Of a stretch of DNA of 64,000 nt, positions 1 to 8,773 are shown one piece after another. Below the pieces are notes generated by a model. The model saw only the letters and a list, made by a program, of their open reading frames with translations, was not told the DNA's origin and searched no databases. Source of the stretch: Isoetes taiwanensis (Eukaryota > Streptophyta > Lycopodiopsida > Isoetales > Isoetaceae); the NCBI GenBank assembly GCA_021234155.1, contig JAJEKV010000011.1:7113132-7177131 (forward strand), read 5' to 3'. A program made the position numbers and the translations under genes. Each line of letters begins with the position of its first letter. The first letter of the stretch is position 1.

Positions 1-1315
1 AACTTCAAAAGCTTGATCTGTCATTTTGTAAAAGACTAAGGGAGCTACCAAAAGAAATTGGGGCCTGCATAAAACTTCAAGAGCTTCATCTATGGCAGTA
101 TGAGGCACTAAGTGAGCTACTAAAAGAAATTTGGCAATGCATAAAACTTCAAAAGCTTCATCTGTCATGGTGTGGCGCACTAAGGGAGCTACCAAAAGAA
201 ATTTGGACTGCGTAGAACTTCAAGAGCTTAATTTGTCAATGTGTAACGCACTAAGTGAGCTACCAAAAGGAATTGGCGAATGCATAAAACTTCAAAAGCT
301 TGATCTGTGGTGTACAGGACTAACGGAGCTACCAAAAGAAATTGGGCCAACCTACAAATTCAAGAGCTTCATCTGCGGCAGTGTGAGGCACTATATGAGC
401 TACCAAAAGAAATAGGGCAATGCATAAAACTTCCAAAGCTTGATCTGTCATGGTGTATAAGACTAAGGGAGCTACCAAAAGAAATTGGGACCTGCGTAAA
501 ACTTCAAGAGCTTCATCTGTGGCGGTGTGAGGCACTAAGTGAGCTATCAAGAGAAATTGGGCAATGCATAAAACTTCAAAAGCTTGATCTGTCATTTTGT
601 GCAAGACTAAGGGAGCTACCAAAAAAAATTGGGGCCTGCGTAGAACTTCAAGAGCTTCATCTATGGCAGTGCGAGGCATTAAGTGAGCTACCAAAAGAAA
701 TTTGGCAATGCATAAAACTTCAAAAGCTTCATCTGTCATGGTGTAGCGGACTAAGGGAGATACTAAAAGAAATTGGGTCCTGCATAAAACTTCAAGAGCT
801 GAAGTGAGCTACCAAAAGGAATTGGGCAATGCATAAAACTTCGAAAACTTGATCTGTCATGTTATACAGGACTAAGAGAGCTACCAAGAGAAATTGGGGC
901 CTGCATAGAACTGCAAGAGCTTCATCTGCAGCAGTGTGAGGCACTAATTGAGCTATCAAAAGAAATTGGGCAATGAACAAAACTGCAAAAGCTTAATCTG
1001 CCATTGTGTAGAGCATTAACGGAGCTACCAAAAGAAATTCGGCACCTCGTACAAAAGCCTCATTTGTCAAAATGTAGAGTTCAAGAGCTTGATCTATCAA
1101 AATGTGACCCGGAGAAACTCAGCCTCGAAGAATTGGAGAAAGAAAGCGAAAAGATGAGATCGGGAATGATTATTTTAAGTTCAAAACTAAAAACTGAACA
1201 ATTGCCCACAAAACTGAAATTGGAATCGCCCACAAAACTGGAACTAGAACTGGAATCACCCAGCAAAGTGACACTCGAATCGCCCACAAAATTGAAGAAT
1301 TTGGAGGCATTTTAA
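1..1315 (+). pseudogene. LRR tandem-repeat gene unit A (5' truncated by window)
   Basis: The DNA repeats a 144-bp module made of two 72-bp LRRs. The translation follows a 24-residue consensus: L-P-K-E-I-G-x-C-x-x-L-Q-x-L-x-L-x-x-C-x-x-L-x-E. This resembles the LRRs of plant TNL-type resistance proteins (family knowledge). No TIR, NBS, kinase or membrane segment is visible. The reading frame jumps (131-415, then 307-807, then a new frame to the end), so this copy is probably dead. The last part (1004-1315) ends in a charged tail with repeated E-S-P-T-K-L units, possible proline-directed kinase sites, and stops at TAA 1313-1315. Ligand and function are unknown. Confidence 0.75.
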
Positions 1316-1804
1316 GGTGAATATCTAAAGTTTTTAATTCTTTACTTATACTATACGTTTTATAGTTAGTTTTTTACATTTTAGGTGATATTTTTTTTTT
1401 CAAACAAGTGATCTTATAATAATAATTGTATTTATCGGTGTATCATTTGTAGAGATATGCATGCAATGCATTTACATACAATGTCCAGACATATATAGTC
1501 ATACTATGCTGATAGGAATTTGGGCATTTTGCAAAACAAAGCGGAGCAAGGAAGTTGCTTTTTGAGGCTGTCTAAGAGCACATAAAGTTTTGAATGTCGA
1601 ATGACATATGGATCTTTATTTAAGTTTAGTTAATGCACAAGTAGGATTAAAGTGGCAGATAATAGTGTAAATCAAATAAATTTATTTGAACACTAGAAAT
1701 GGAGCCCAGCGTTGCTGGACATAGCTAGGAACTGTAAATAATACATTGGAGCAAATTGTTAAATGAATTCACATTCTTAAAATCACACAATTAAGAGCAT
1801 TTGA
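1316..1804 (+). repeat. Shared 3' flank of LRR units plus unassigned spacer
   Basis: Positions 1316-1690 hold the 3' flank that recurs after every LRR unit (also near 20456, 59542, 61011 and 62787). It contains a T-run of variable length, a block with GTATGCATGCA, and ends in AAATTTATTTGAACA. The following unit normally starts directly after it. Here it is instead followed by about 100 bases of unassigned sequence and the pyrimidine tract. I see no gene. Confidence 0.75.
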
Positions 1805-3001
1805 CCATAGTTCTACTTCCCCTTCTTTTTTCCGTTTTCTTTTGCCTTTGCATGTTTTTTTTTTTTCTTTTTTCTTTTTTCATTTTTCCCTTTCCCCTTT
1901 TCCATTTTTCCATTACCTTTTTTCTTCTTTCACTATTCCATTTCTCTGATCTCCCTTTTCCCTTTTTTGTTTTTCCCTTCACCCGCATTCCCTTTGCTCC
2001 CATTTTTATTTGCTCTTTCCGTTTTCCTTTTTCGATCTTTCTCCATTATTTTTCTTTTCTTTTGCTTCCTTTTCCATTTTTCTATTCCCTGCTTTTCCCT
2101 TTTTCCTTTTTCTATTTTTCTTTTCCTTTTTGTTCCCCTCCCCTCCCCTTCCTATTTTCCTATGTTTATTTTTCCCTCATTCCCTTTTTTCTCCTCCCCA
2201 TTTCCTTTCCCCTTTTCTTTTCCTTTTTTTCCCCTCCCCTCTCTTCCCCTCCCCTTCGCTTCGCTCCCTTTTGCCCTTCCCTTTTCCCTTTTTGACGGCC
2301 TTTTTCCCTAACCTTTTCCTTCTTTCCAAGCCCTTTCTCTATTTCACTTTTTTCCCTCCCATTTCCCTCTCTCTTCTCTCCCCCTCACTTTTCCTTTTCC
2401 TTTTCTCTTTCCCTTTTCCCATATCTCTTTTCTCCACCTTTTTTTCCTTCTCCTTTTTCCAATGTCTGTTTTCTCTTTCGTTTATTTTCATGTCTTTTTT
2501 TCGTCCCATTCCTTCTCTTTTGTTCTTTTCCCTTTCCTTTTTTCTATATCTTTCCTTGCCCTTTCTCTCTTCCTTTTTTTCCCTTCTCTTTTCCCTCCTT
2601 CCCTCTTCTAGTTTTCTCTATGCTCTTTTTCCTTCCCTTCTCTGCTTCCCCCTCTCTTTTTCTTTTCCCTTTTCCCTCCCCTTTCCCCTCCCTTTTTATT
2701 TTCCCCTTTTTTCATGTCCCTTTTCGCTTCCCTTTTTCTCCTTTCCCCACCTTTTTTCTCTCTTTCCCTTTTCTAGTGTCCCTTTTTGCTCCCTCCTCCT
2801 CCCCTTTTTTTTTCCCTTTCCCTCTCTATCCTTTTCATCTTTCCCTTTTTCCCTTCCCTTTTACTCTTGTCTCACCCTTCCCCTCTACCTTTTCCCTCTT
2901 CTCCTTTTCATAGTGTCCCTTTTTCTTTCCTTTTCTCTCTTTCTTTTCGTTTCCCTTTCTTCGTGCTCTTTTCCCTTTCTTTTTCTCTTTTCCTTCTTTT
3001 C
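1805..3001. repeat. 1.2-kb polypyrimidine tract (C/T on + strand)
   Basis: Almost every base is C or T, in irregular CCCTTTT-type units. The tract continues at 15922-15995 beyond the LTR retrotransposon, so the element inserted into it. Long open frames across it encode only F, P, S and L and are compositional artefacts. Such purine/pyrimidine tracts can form triplex DNA (general knowledge). Confidence 0.9.
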
Positions 3002-4494
3002 TGTGGCGTTCGATGACGATATCACGATCTCGGGGCGTATACCGTCTTGTGCCAATCCGCATACCCGCCGATCCGGTCGGCGTGTGCGCCCGGCCAATCT
3101 CAAGCAAGGATGCCCTAGGGGGCAACTTGCAATGGTGCGCACACTTAGCAATGCGCGCACCTTTAGACCTTTAAACCATTAAAGGTAGACCAAGGGTCAT
3201 GGGAACCCTAAACCTAACTGATAGCCTACATAAGGCACCAAACCCTAACATTCCCTTTTTCGCCCACAGACCTTCCGAGCTCCGATTCGCGCGCCTGAGG
3301 AGTCAATTCCAACTCCCACGATCTGCCAAAGACGCCCCCGGCTTGTCGGATCATCCTTCCAAACCGCATCCGGCGAACCGAGACATGGACGCCGGATCAA
3401 GAGGAGTGAACCGGGGATCAGGTATTTGGTCGATTGAATAGCTTAAACCTTACTCCAGCCTTCGAACCAGTAGGTTTAGCCTATTAAATTGCCCTTAGTA
3501 GCCAAGCAGACCCTGAGATTGACTCTAACTAAAGAATTGACTCTATGTATTAGATTAGTTCTTATTAATTATGATCATATGATGGATGGTTGTATTCTGT
3601 GGACTCATTGTATTGGGAAGGGGGGGTAGAGGCTTGAAGCTTAGTAGATGATGCTCCTAGCTAGTCCCTCTTAGTGCATTACTAGAATTGGCTGTGTACA
3701 AGAGCCCCACACGGTTGTGGGTGAAGGGACTAGGCTGGCTCACTTGAGGTTTCGTGTTGACCCTTGATCGATCCCTACGGTGTGTAAGGCCCCAGGGGGA
3801 TCGGAGTGACTAGGTCTAATGGCTTGCCACTGAGTGTGGGCAAGGCATGGGCTCGACACCCGTGGGGTGGGGTTCACCTTCCATTGGGTTAAGTCGAATA
3901 AGGGCAGTGGCCCTCTAGTCACCTTGGGTCAGCATATAGATCTCGGGTGGGAGTGATCCCTACACGCCCCATCGGGGCTGGGGAGATGTAACCGAGGAAT
4001 AGCCCCTTTGGCTATGCACCCGGGCGGGCTCTGATCGAGTCCCAACACTTTTCAACCTACTCGCAAAGTGTGCACGGGGAGGGCGGATGGAGTGGACAAC
4101 CCTAAGCCATGTTCTTATGCCAGCCCAATCCATTGTCATGATTAAATGCTTGCTTGAACTCACGGAGACCCAAGCTTGTCAGTCATTCCCTGGAGTCTGA
4201 GCCTTGGGTAGGAACTTCCTTTGTATTGTGTTGATCTTTGTCTATGCAGATGTTGATGTGCCACCCTTCGAGGTGGATATGTGATGTTATGTTACTGACG
4301 TGTATGTTTACGCTTCCGCAGCTAGGTAGGCCCTGAGGGAGACGGGGTAAAATGACCCCTTCACTCTTCCCACTGTGGATTCTAGATGGTCACAGTGATA
4401 TGTGGAGGGCCCTGTATCAGTGTGGAGCTGGTGCGGGGGATGAACTCTTGTTTGTATACGGTGCGGGCATCGTATACGAGTAGGGGACGTCACA
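3002..4494 (+). repeat. 5' LTR of the H3-carrying chromovirus
   Basis: This 1,493-bp terminal repeat matches 14425-15921 along its length, with scattered substitutions and small indels clustered near the start and around position 3340. It begins TGTGGCGTT and ends GACGTCACA. A GTATACG...CGTATAC inverted repeat lies near its 3' end. It should carry the element's promoter and polyadenylation signals. Small ORFs inside it (e.g. 3199-3441) are not supported as genes. Confidence 0.93.
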
Positions 4495-4495
4495 A

Positions 4496-4507
4496 TGGTA
4501 TCAGAGC
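4496..4507 (+). other. Primer binding site (initiator Met tRNA)
   Basis: TGGTATCAGAGC starts one base after the 5' LTR. It is the standard plant retrotransposon primer site, complementary to the 3' end of initiator methionine tRNA, and primes minus-strand synthesis. Confidence 0.95.
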
Positions 4508-4703
4508 TATGTTCTTGGAGACCAAGAGCAAAGCACTGACCATGCTCCCAGTAGTACTAACTTGATAGGATCCTCAAGCCTCGAAAAGTGAGAAATTTTT
4601 TTTTTCTCATTTTTTGTAGTTTATGCTAAGCTAGTAACAATTAAACGAATTGGAACTTAATAAGACTAAAAAGAATGAGCCAAAAATTTGCCAAGTAAGG
4701 TGG

Positions 4704-4768
4704 TCTCACAGCTCGCGCCTGGTCGAAGAACTAAACTTTAGTTTTTGAGCGAGGCGCAAGCTGTGAGA
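4704..4768 (+). repeat. 65-bp inverted repeat, copy 1 of 4 (upstream of H3 gene)
   Basis: The outer arms TCTCACAGCTCGCGCC and GGCGCAAGCTGTGAGA pair with one mismatch. The centre holds a second palindrome, AACTAAA-C-TTTAGTT. As DNA or RNA it would form a long hairpin. Four equal-length copies occur in this element and nowhere else in the window. Confidence 0.9.
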
Positions 4769-4893
4769 TATCGAGCCAAGATCACTCAAACATGATGAAT
4801 TTGAGAAAACTAATGTGGTAAGCCTAGTTCTAAGATCGGAATTAATTAGAATAGCATGTTTTAATTGCTTAAATTACTTAAAAATGTATGAGA

Positions 4894-4958
4894 TCTCACA
4901 GCTCGCGCCTGGTCTAAAAACTAAACTTTAGTTTTTGAGCGAGGCGCGACCTGTGAGA
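4894..4958 (+). repeat. 65-bp inverted repeat, copy 2 of 4 (upstream of H3 gene)
   Basis: Same structure and length as copy 1, with start points 190 bp apart. The right arm has compensating-looking changes (GGCGCGACCTGTGAGA). Copies 1 and 2 form the pair upstream of the TATA box at 5062. Confidence 0.9.
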
Positions 4959-5061
4959 CCAGTAAGTAGGAAAAGTCTGAAATAAGTGTAAGTTTTAATT
5001 AAATAGGTGCCTTAGCATGTTAAATAGAGCAACTTGAATTTTGACCTAAAATTTCCCAAGC

Positions 5062-5069
5062 TATAAATA
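5062..5069 (+). promoter_or_regulatory. TATA box of the histone H3-like gene
   Basis: TATAAATA lies 108 bp before the H3-like ATG. The second accessory gene has an identical octamer 106 bp before its ATG. Matching spacing and matching upstream hairpin pairs suggest an internal promoter separate from the LTR. This is inferred from sequence only. Confidence 0.6.
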
Positions 5070-5169
5070 GAAGTAGACCCCCTCATTTGAATGTTCCCGC
5101 CTTAGAAACTAGCTCTCGCTCTCTAAGGCGATCTTTGGCGCCCGAGATCCGATTGACGATCCGTCAAAC

Positions 5170-6435
5170 ATGGCACGGACCAAGCAGACTGCGAGGAAAG
5201 CCCGCCCAGGCGAAGCGACCAGCGCCGTTGATGCCAGTACGATTCGGCGCATGCTTCAGGAGCGCCTCCTTAACCCTAACGGTAAATCTTCTTCGAGTGA
5301 GGGAGAACCTTCGAACGAGCACAATCAAGAAGAGGAAGTACACTCAGAAGCAGGGACGGAGTTAATTGAGGAAGAGGAGGAGGGAGCGCAGAGGGAAAGG
5401 AGAACCAAGGCCCGAGAGGAACAGAGGATGTCGACTCCAGAGCCGACCATTGAAGAACAAGTCGAAGCCTGGATTCGACAAAAGGAAGCAGAGGAGCAGC
5501 AAGAGCCGAACGAGCCGAGACATGAGCTGGAGGAGGAAGCAGACCTCGCTGCGTTTATCAGAAAGTACGAACGCAGGGAAAGGAAGCGGGAAGAGAAGAA
5601 AAGGAAGAGGGCAGAAGAGGAGGCAAAAGCAGCCGAAGAGCTGAAGAAGAAGAAGGGCAAAGCCGTGGAGCAGCCCAAAAGGAAGCTAAAGAGGACGCCC
5701 AACCCCAAGATTGTGATCACTGAACGGTCAGCTGACCAGCCCCCGCCCGCATCTGACGACTCCGAAGACGAAGACCTCCACCCCAACACTGAAGGTGGAA
5801 GCTCTTCTAAACCCCCGGCTGTTGAGCAGGTTACCACTGAGCAGGTAGCAGTCGAATAAGAGCAGCAGGACCAAGTGCAGAAGCCCCCTCCTTACCCGAA
5901 GTGGGACAGGAAGAAGCAACCCCGACCTGCCCGAGAGTCGTATGTCACAAACCCGGTCAAAATTTATGAGCGCAAGATGAGGGAGCACGAGGCCTATATG
6001 AAGGAGTGGGAGGCTTACAACTCCTACTACCAGGAAAACAGGGTCAGGACTATCGAAGGGGGTCACCCAACAAAGCAGCAGACCCTAAGACCCCTACCAC
6101 CAAAGCCCAAGGTCCCGAAAAAGCCTGCCCAGAAGAAGCTCACCAAGAAGCAGCTCGAGCAAAGAGCACTACGGGAGATTCGACACTTCCAGCGCAGTTA
6201 CGGCTTCCTAATTCCCCGCGCCCCCTTTGCTCGGCTAGTTAAGGAAGTAATGCAGGATTTCAGGACAGACTTTAGGGTCACCGATGAAATGCTGCTGGCA
6301 CTGCAAGAAGCAGCTGAGCAGTTTATAGTGCAACATTTTGAAGACTCAACATCTTGCACTGTTCATGCCAAACGGGTGACCCTTATGAGGCAAGACATGT
6401 ATCTTGCTAGACGCATTAAGGGAGAACGCCCTTAA
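5170..6435 (+). CDS. Retrotransposon-encoded histone H3-like protein (one internal stop)
   Basis: The ATG (context AAACATGG) is followed by A-R-T-K-Q-T-A-R-K, identical to the first nine residues of mature histone H3, including T3, K4 and K9. H3 Ser10 is replaced by Ala. A long charged insert follows: acidic near codons 40-130, then Lys/Arg/Glu-rich and likely coiled, with basic KKKGK-type stretches. Codons 333-421 (6166-6432) are a complete histone fold, starting A-L-R-E-I-R and ending R-R-I-K-G-E-R-P. By hand against canonical H3 I count about 49 of 89 identical positions and no gaps. H3 K56 and K79 are Arg, K122 is Gln; C110, H113, K115 and D123 are kept. A single in-frame TAA at 5857-5859 splits the frame (5170-5859 and 5860-6435). 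A nonsense mutation, readthrough or sequence error could explain it. The expected role is incorporation into, or mimicry of, nucleosomal H3. Loop 1 has canonical length, arguing against CENH3. Confidence 0.9.
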
Positions 6436-6580
6436 AAATTTTGTAAATAGCCAAAAAATTTTGTAATATAAAACAATTTTGGGTACTTTAATTGTCTGAA
6501 CTTGCTTAAATAGGACAAGTTAGCAGGTTTTAGTCTTTATTTTAGCGAAATAGGACAATTGCAGACCGAGAGGCGTGATG

Positions 6581-6645
6581 TCTCACAGCTCGCGCCTGGT
6601 CGAAGAACTAAACTTTAGTTATTGAGCGAGGCGCAAGCTGTGAGA
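6581..6645 (+). repeat. 65-bp inverted repeat, copy 3 of 4 (upstream of second accessory gene)
   Basis: Arms and centre match copy 1. It lies between the end of the H3-like gene and the TATA box at 7040. Confidence 0.9.
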
Positions 6646-6781
6646 CCTAGCCCAAAACTTGCCCAAAACAGCTCCAAATTGACCAAATAAGGGGTCAATT
6701 CTACCTGATTTGATGAGCCCATCATCCTTACACCCTTAGTTCACCTAAATTGGACACGTTTTGATCAAAATGGGACTGATG

Positions 6782-6846
6782 TCTCACAGCTCGCGCCTGG
6801 TCAAGAAACTAAACTTTAGCTTTTGAGCGAGGCGCAAGCTGTGAGA
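6782..6846 (+). repeat. 65-bp inverted repeat, copy 4 of 4 (upstream of second accessory gene)
   Basis: Same 65-bp structure, 201 bp after copy 3. The pair repeats the arrangement before the H3-like gene. Confidence 0.9.
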
Positions 6847-7039
6847 CCTCCTACCATTTCTTCACCAGAACTTGCCCAAATGATCTTCAACCTGTTGTAT
6901 AGCATCTTTTAAGTAATCCAGCCATGCTCTAACACTTGAACTAGTCTTCAAATTCCCATTTTGACCTCAGTATAGACTACAATCACCCAACCCGATGAAT
7001 TTTCTAAGTCACCCAAAAATTAGGGTTTTCCCTCTTTTC

Positions 7040-7047
7040 TATAAATA
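7040..7047 (+). promoter_or_regulatory. TATA box of the second accessory gene
   Basis: TATAAATA, followed by a C/T-rich leader, lies 106 bp before the ATG at 7146. It mirrors the arrangement at 5062. Confidence 0.6.
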
Positions 7048-7145
7048 GGTCCCATCCTACAAGTTTGCTCTTGCCCTCTTAGCCGATTTTCCAGCTCCCT
7101 GAGACGCTCTTGCAACCGTTTGCTACTCTCCTTCGCATTAAACCA

Positions 7146-8612
7146 ATGCCAACCTCTGATTTCCGCAGATGGTATAGCGCCAGCGCTCATGCGGCTGAGG
7201 CCGACATCGACCAAATCTTCCATGTCTTCCGGAAGGAGGTAGATGTCCAAGCAACCTTGCATGCAACCCCAGCTTACAGTAGAGTCCTGTCTGAATTCCA
7301 AGCTAGGGTAGAACCAGCACTAGTGCAACTCCCACCTTGCATAGGTTACTTTGTTCCTAGGCAATCCCTGCAAGCAGCTTTAGGCGATATTCCAAACATT
7401 GCCAAGTACCTGACAAACAAGGCACAGCGCACGCCCGAGCCAATGGTCCTAACTGTCAATAGGACCAAATACTTCTCTTTCAACACTGCCTTGGCAATTT
7501 TTCTTACCCATCGTGCCGAGAACACTGTGGGAGAAACCTCCATTCCCCCCATGGACGTGGACCCATTAGCCATAGCAGCAGAACAACGGCTCCTTACGCA
7601 ATACGAACAGGAGCAGGAAGGAAAAGAAGAAGACTCAGAAGAAGAGGAGGAAGACTACGTCGAACTCGACCCGGCGGAAGAGCGGCGACAAGCAGAACAA
7701 GAGTGGCAAGACTTCGAAAGAAGCCGGCAAACTCTTAGAATCGCGCCACCCCTTGGGCTAGGCATTACAAGCCTAGCCCCCATCATTGTCGAAGGCGAAG
7801 AATTTTTGCTCCTAAGCGACATCCAAAACCTCCCGGAGTGCAGGGAAAGGGAGTATCGACCTGAAGAGTTGCTGCACCAACTCCGAAGAACGGATCTGGA
7901 CGACTTCATCGTCCGAGGAACCTCTGACTTCCCACTCCAAGTAAGGGAAGCCGACACTTACACGGGGGAGTCGACCTCCGATATCCAAGCCTACAGCAGC
8001 ATCAGGCAGATTATGGAGGCAGACCAGGCCGCAAACCAATTACCGACGGAGGAAGAGTTCCTTGCTCTACAGGAACAGATGGGGATTCGCCACGCGACAT
8101 CGAACATCTTAACGGCAAGCTCTTCGGCAACACCTCCCCGGGAGAGAAGAGGCGAGTTCGACCTCAGGAGAGCTTCAGCAACAGTCAGGGACTACAAGGA
8201 GCTCACCACGGTGGAGGTTGATGATTTTATGGGCAGACAGAGAGCTGGATACCGAGCAGCCGAGGACCCATCACGCAACGACAGGTCATTGCGGTATTAC
8301 CTTCCCCTGCTGATGGACGGAAGAATAGCGGTAATTCACCGCAAATTCACCCCCAGGGGCGAGGAAGGAGTGTCGATGCTAATCGCGCTCTCAGGATTTG
8401 GCCGGCATGCTCGGCTACCCCTCAACACCGAGTATGCCATCCTGGTGAAGAGAGGGGTAGCACTCGATGTTTTCGACTTCGCCATACCTTACAGGCGACA
8501 GGGAAGACTGGCGGTGACCGCAGCTTATACCTCCGACCGCAGAGTGGAAGACTTAGCGAGAGCTTTGCAGGGTGGATCTTCAGTCATCATCCTTAGGAAC
8601 TTGGGTCATTGA
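7146..8612 (+). CDS. Accessory ORF of unknown function, 488 aa
   Basis: This is an intact ORF between the H3-like gene and gag. I chose ATG 7146 (M-P-T-S-D-F-R-R); the frame is open a little further upstream but without an ATG. The N-terminal 150 residues look globular (a hydrophobic region with L-P-P-C-I-G-Y-F-V-P). Next come an acidic run (E-E-D-S-E-E-E-E-E-D) and a Glu/Arg-rich stretch. A C-terminal globular part has R-Y-Y-L-P-L-L-M-D-G-R-I and ends I-I-L-R-N-L-G-H. I do not recognise the family. There is no zinc knuckle, RT motif or signal peptide. The acidic run would fit a histone- or DNA-associated protein, but that is only a guess from its neighbour. It is not an obvious envelope gene. 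The frame is undamaged although its neighbours are broken. Confidence 0.75.
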   Translation: MPTSDFRRWYSASAHAAEADIDQIFHVFRKEVDVQATLHATPAYSRVLSEFQARVEPALVQLPPCIGYFVPRQSLQAALGDIPNIAKYLTNKAQRTPEPMVLTVNRTKYFSFNTALAIFLTHRAENTVGETSIPPMDVDPLAIAAEQRLLTQYEQEQEGKEEDSEEEEEDYVELDPAEERRQAEQEWQDFERSRQTLRIAPPLGLGITSLAPIIVEGEEFLLLSDIQNLPECREREYRPEELLHQLRRTDLDDFIVRGTSDFPLQVREADTYTGESTSDIQAYSSIRQIMEADQAANQLPTEEEFLALQEQMGIRHATSNILTASSSATPPRERRGEFDLRRASATVRDYKELTTVEVDDFMGRQRAGYRAAEDPSRNDRSLRYYLPLLMDGRIAVIHRKFTPRGEEGVSMLIALSGFGRHARLPLNTEYAILVKRGVALDVFDFAIPYRRQGRLAVTAAYTSDRRVEDLARALQGGSSVIILRNLGH

Positions 8613-8773
8613 GTGGGAACAGCCCAAGTGAAGAAGTTCCTAGAGGATAATCCATCCTACCGGCGTTATCAAGAATAGTTAGGGATCTTGATACCGGAAG
8701 TCTTTTGTAGTAAACATATAATATAATATAAATATAACTTCTTTTGCATTTTTAAATGTTTTGTTGATATATT
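8613..8773 (+). other. Spacer between accessory ORF and gag
   Basis: A short AT-rich spacer with repeated ATATAAT/ATATAAATATA near 8716-8735 that might serve as a further TATA region for gag. There is no hairpin pair like those before the two accessory genes. Confidence 0.4.

Noticed and set aside
2010-3182. 390-codon ORF of Phe/Pro/Ser/Leu
   Set aside because: Pure consequence of the C/T tract, where stop codons cannot occur; overlapping frames are equally open.
3199-3441. Small ORF in the LTR, repeated at 14620-14862
   Set aside because: Present in both LTRs only because they are repeats, and the two copies diverge by frame-changing indels.
6166-6432. Centromeric CENH3
   Set aside because: Loop 1 is of canonical length and the tail is the standard A-R-T-K-Q-T-A-R-K; CENH3 has a divergent tail and longer loop 1.
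5170-6435. Host H3 gene next to, not within, the retrotransposon
   Set aside because: It lies between the primer binding site and gag with both LTRs present, so it belongs to the element as inserted.
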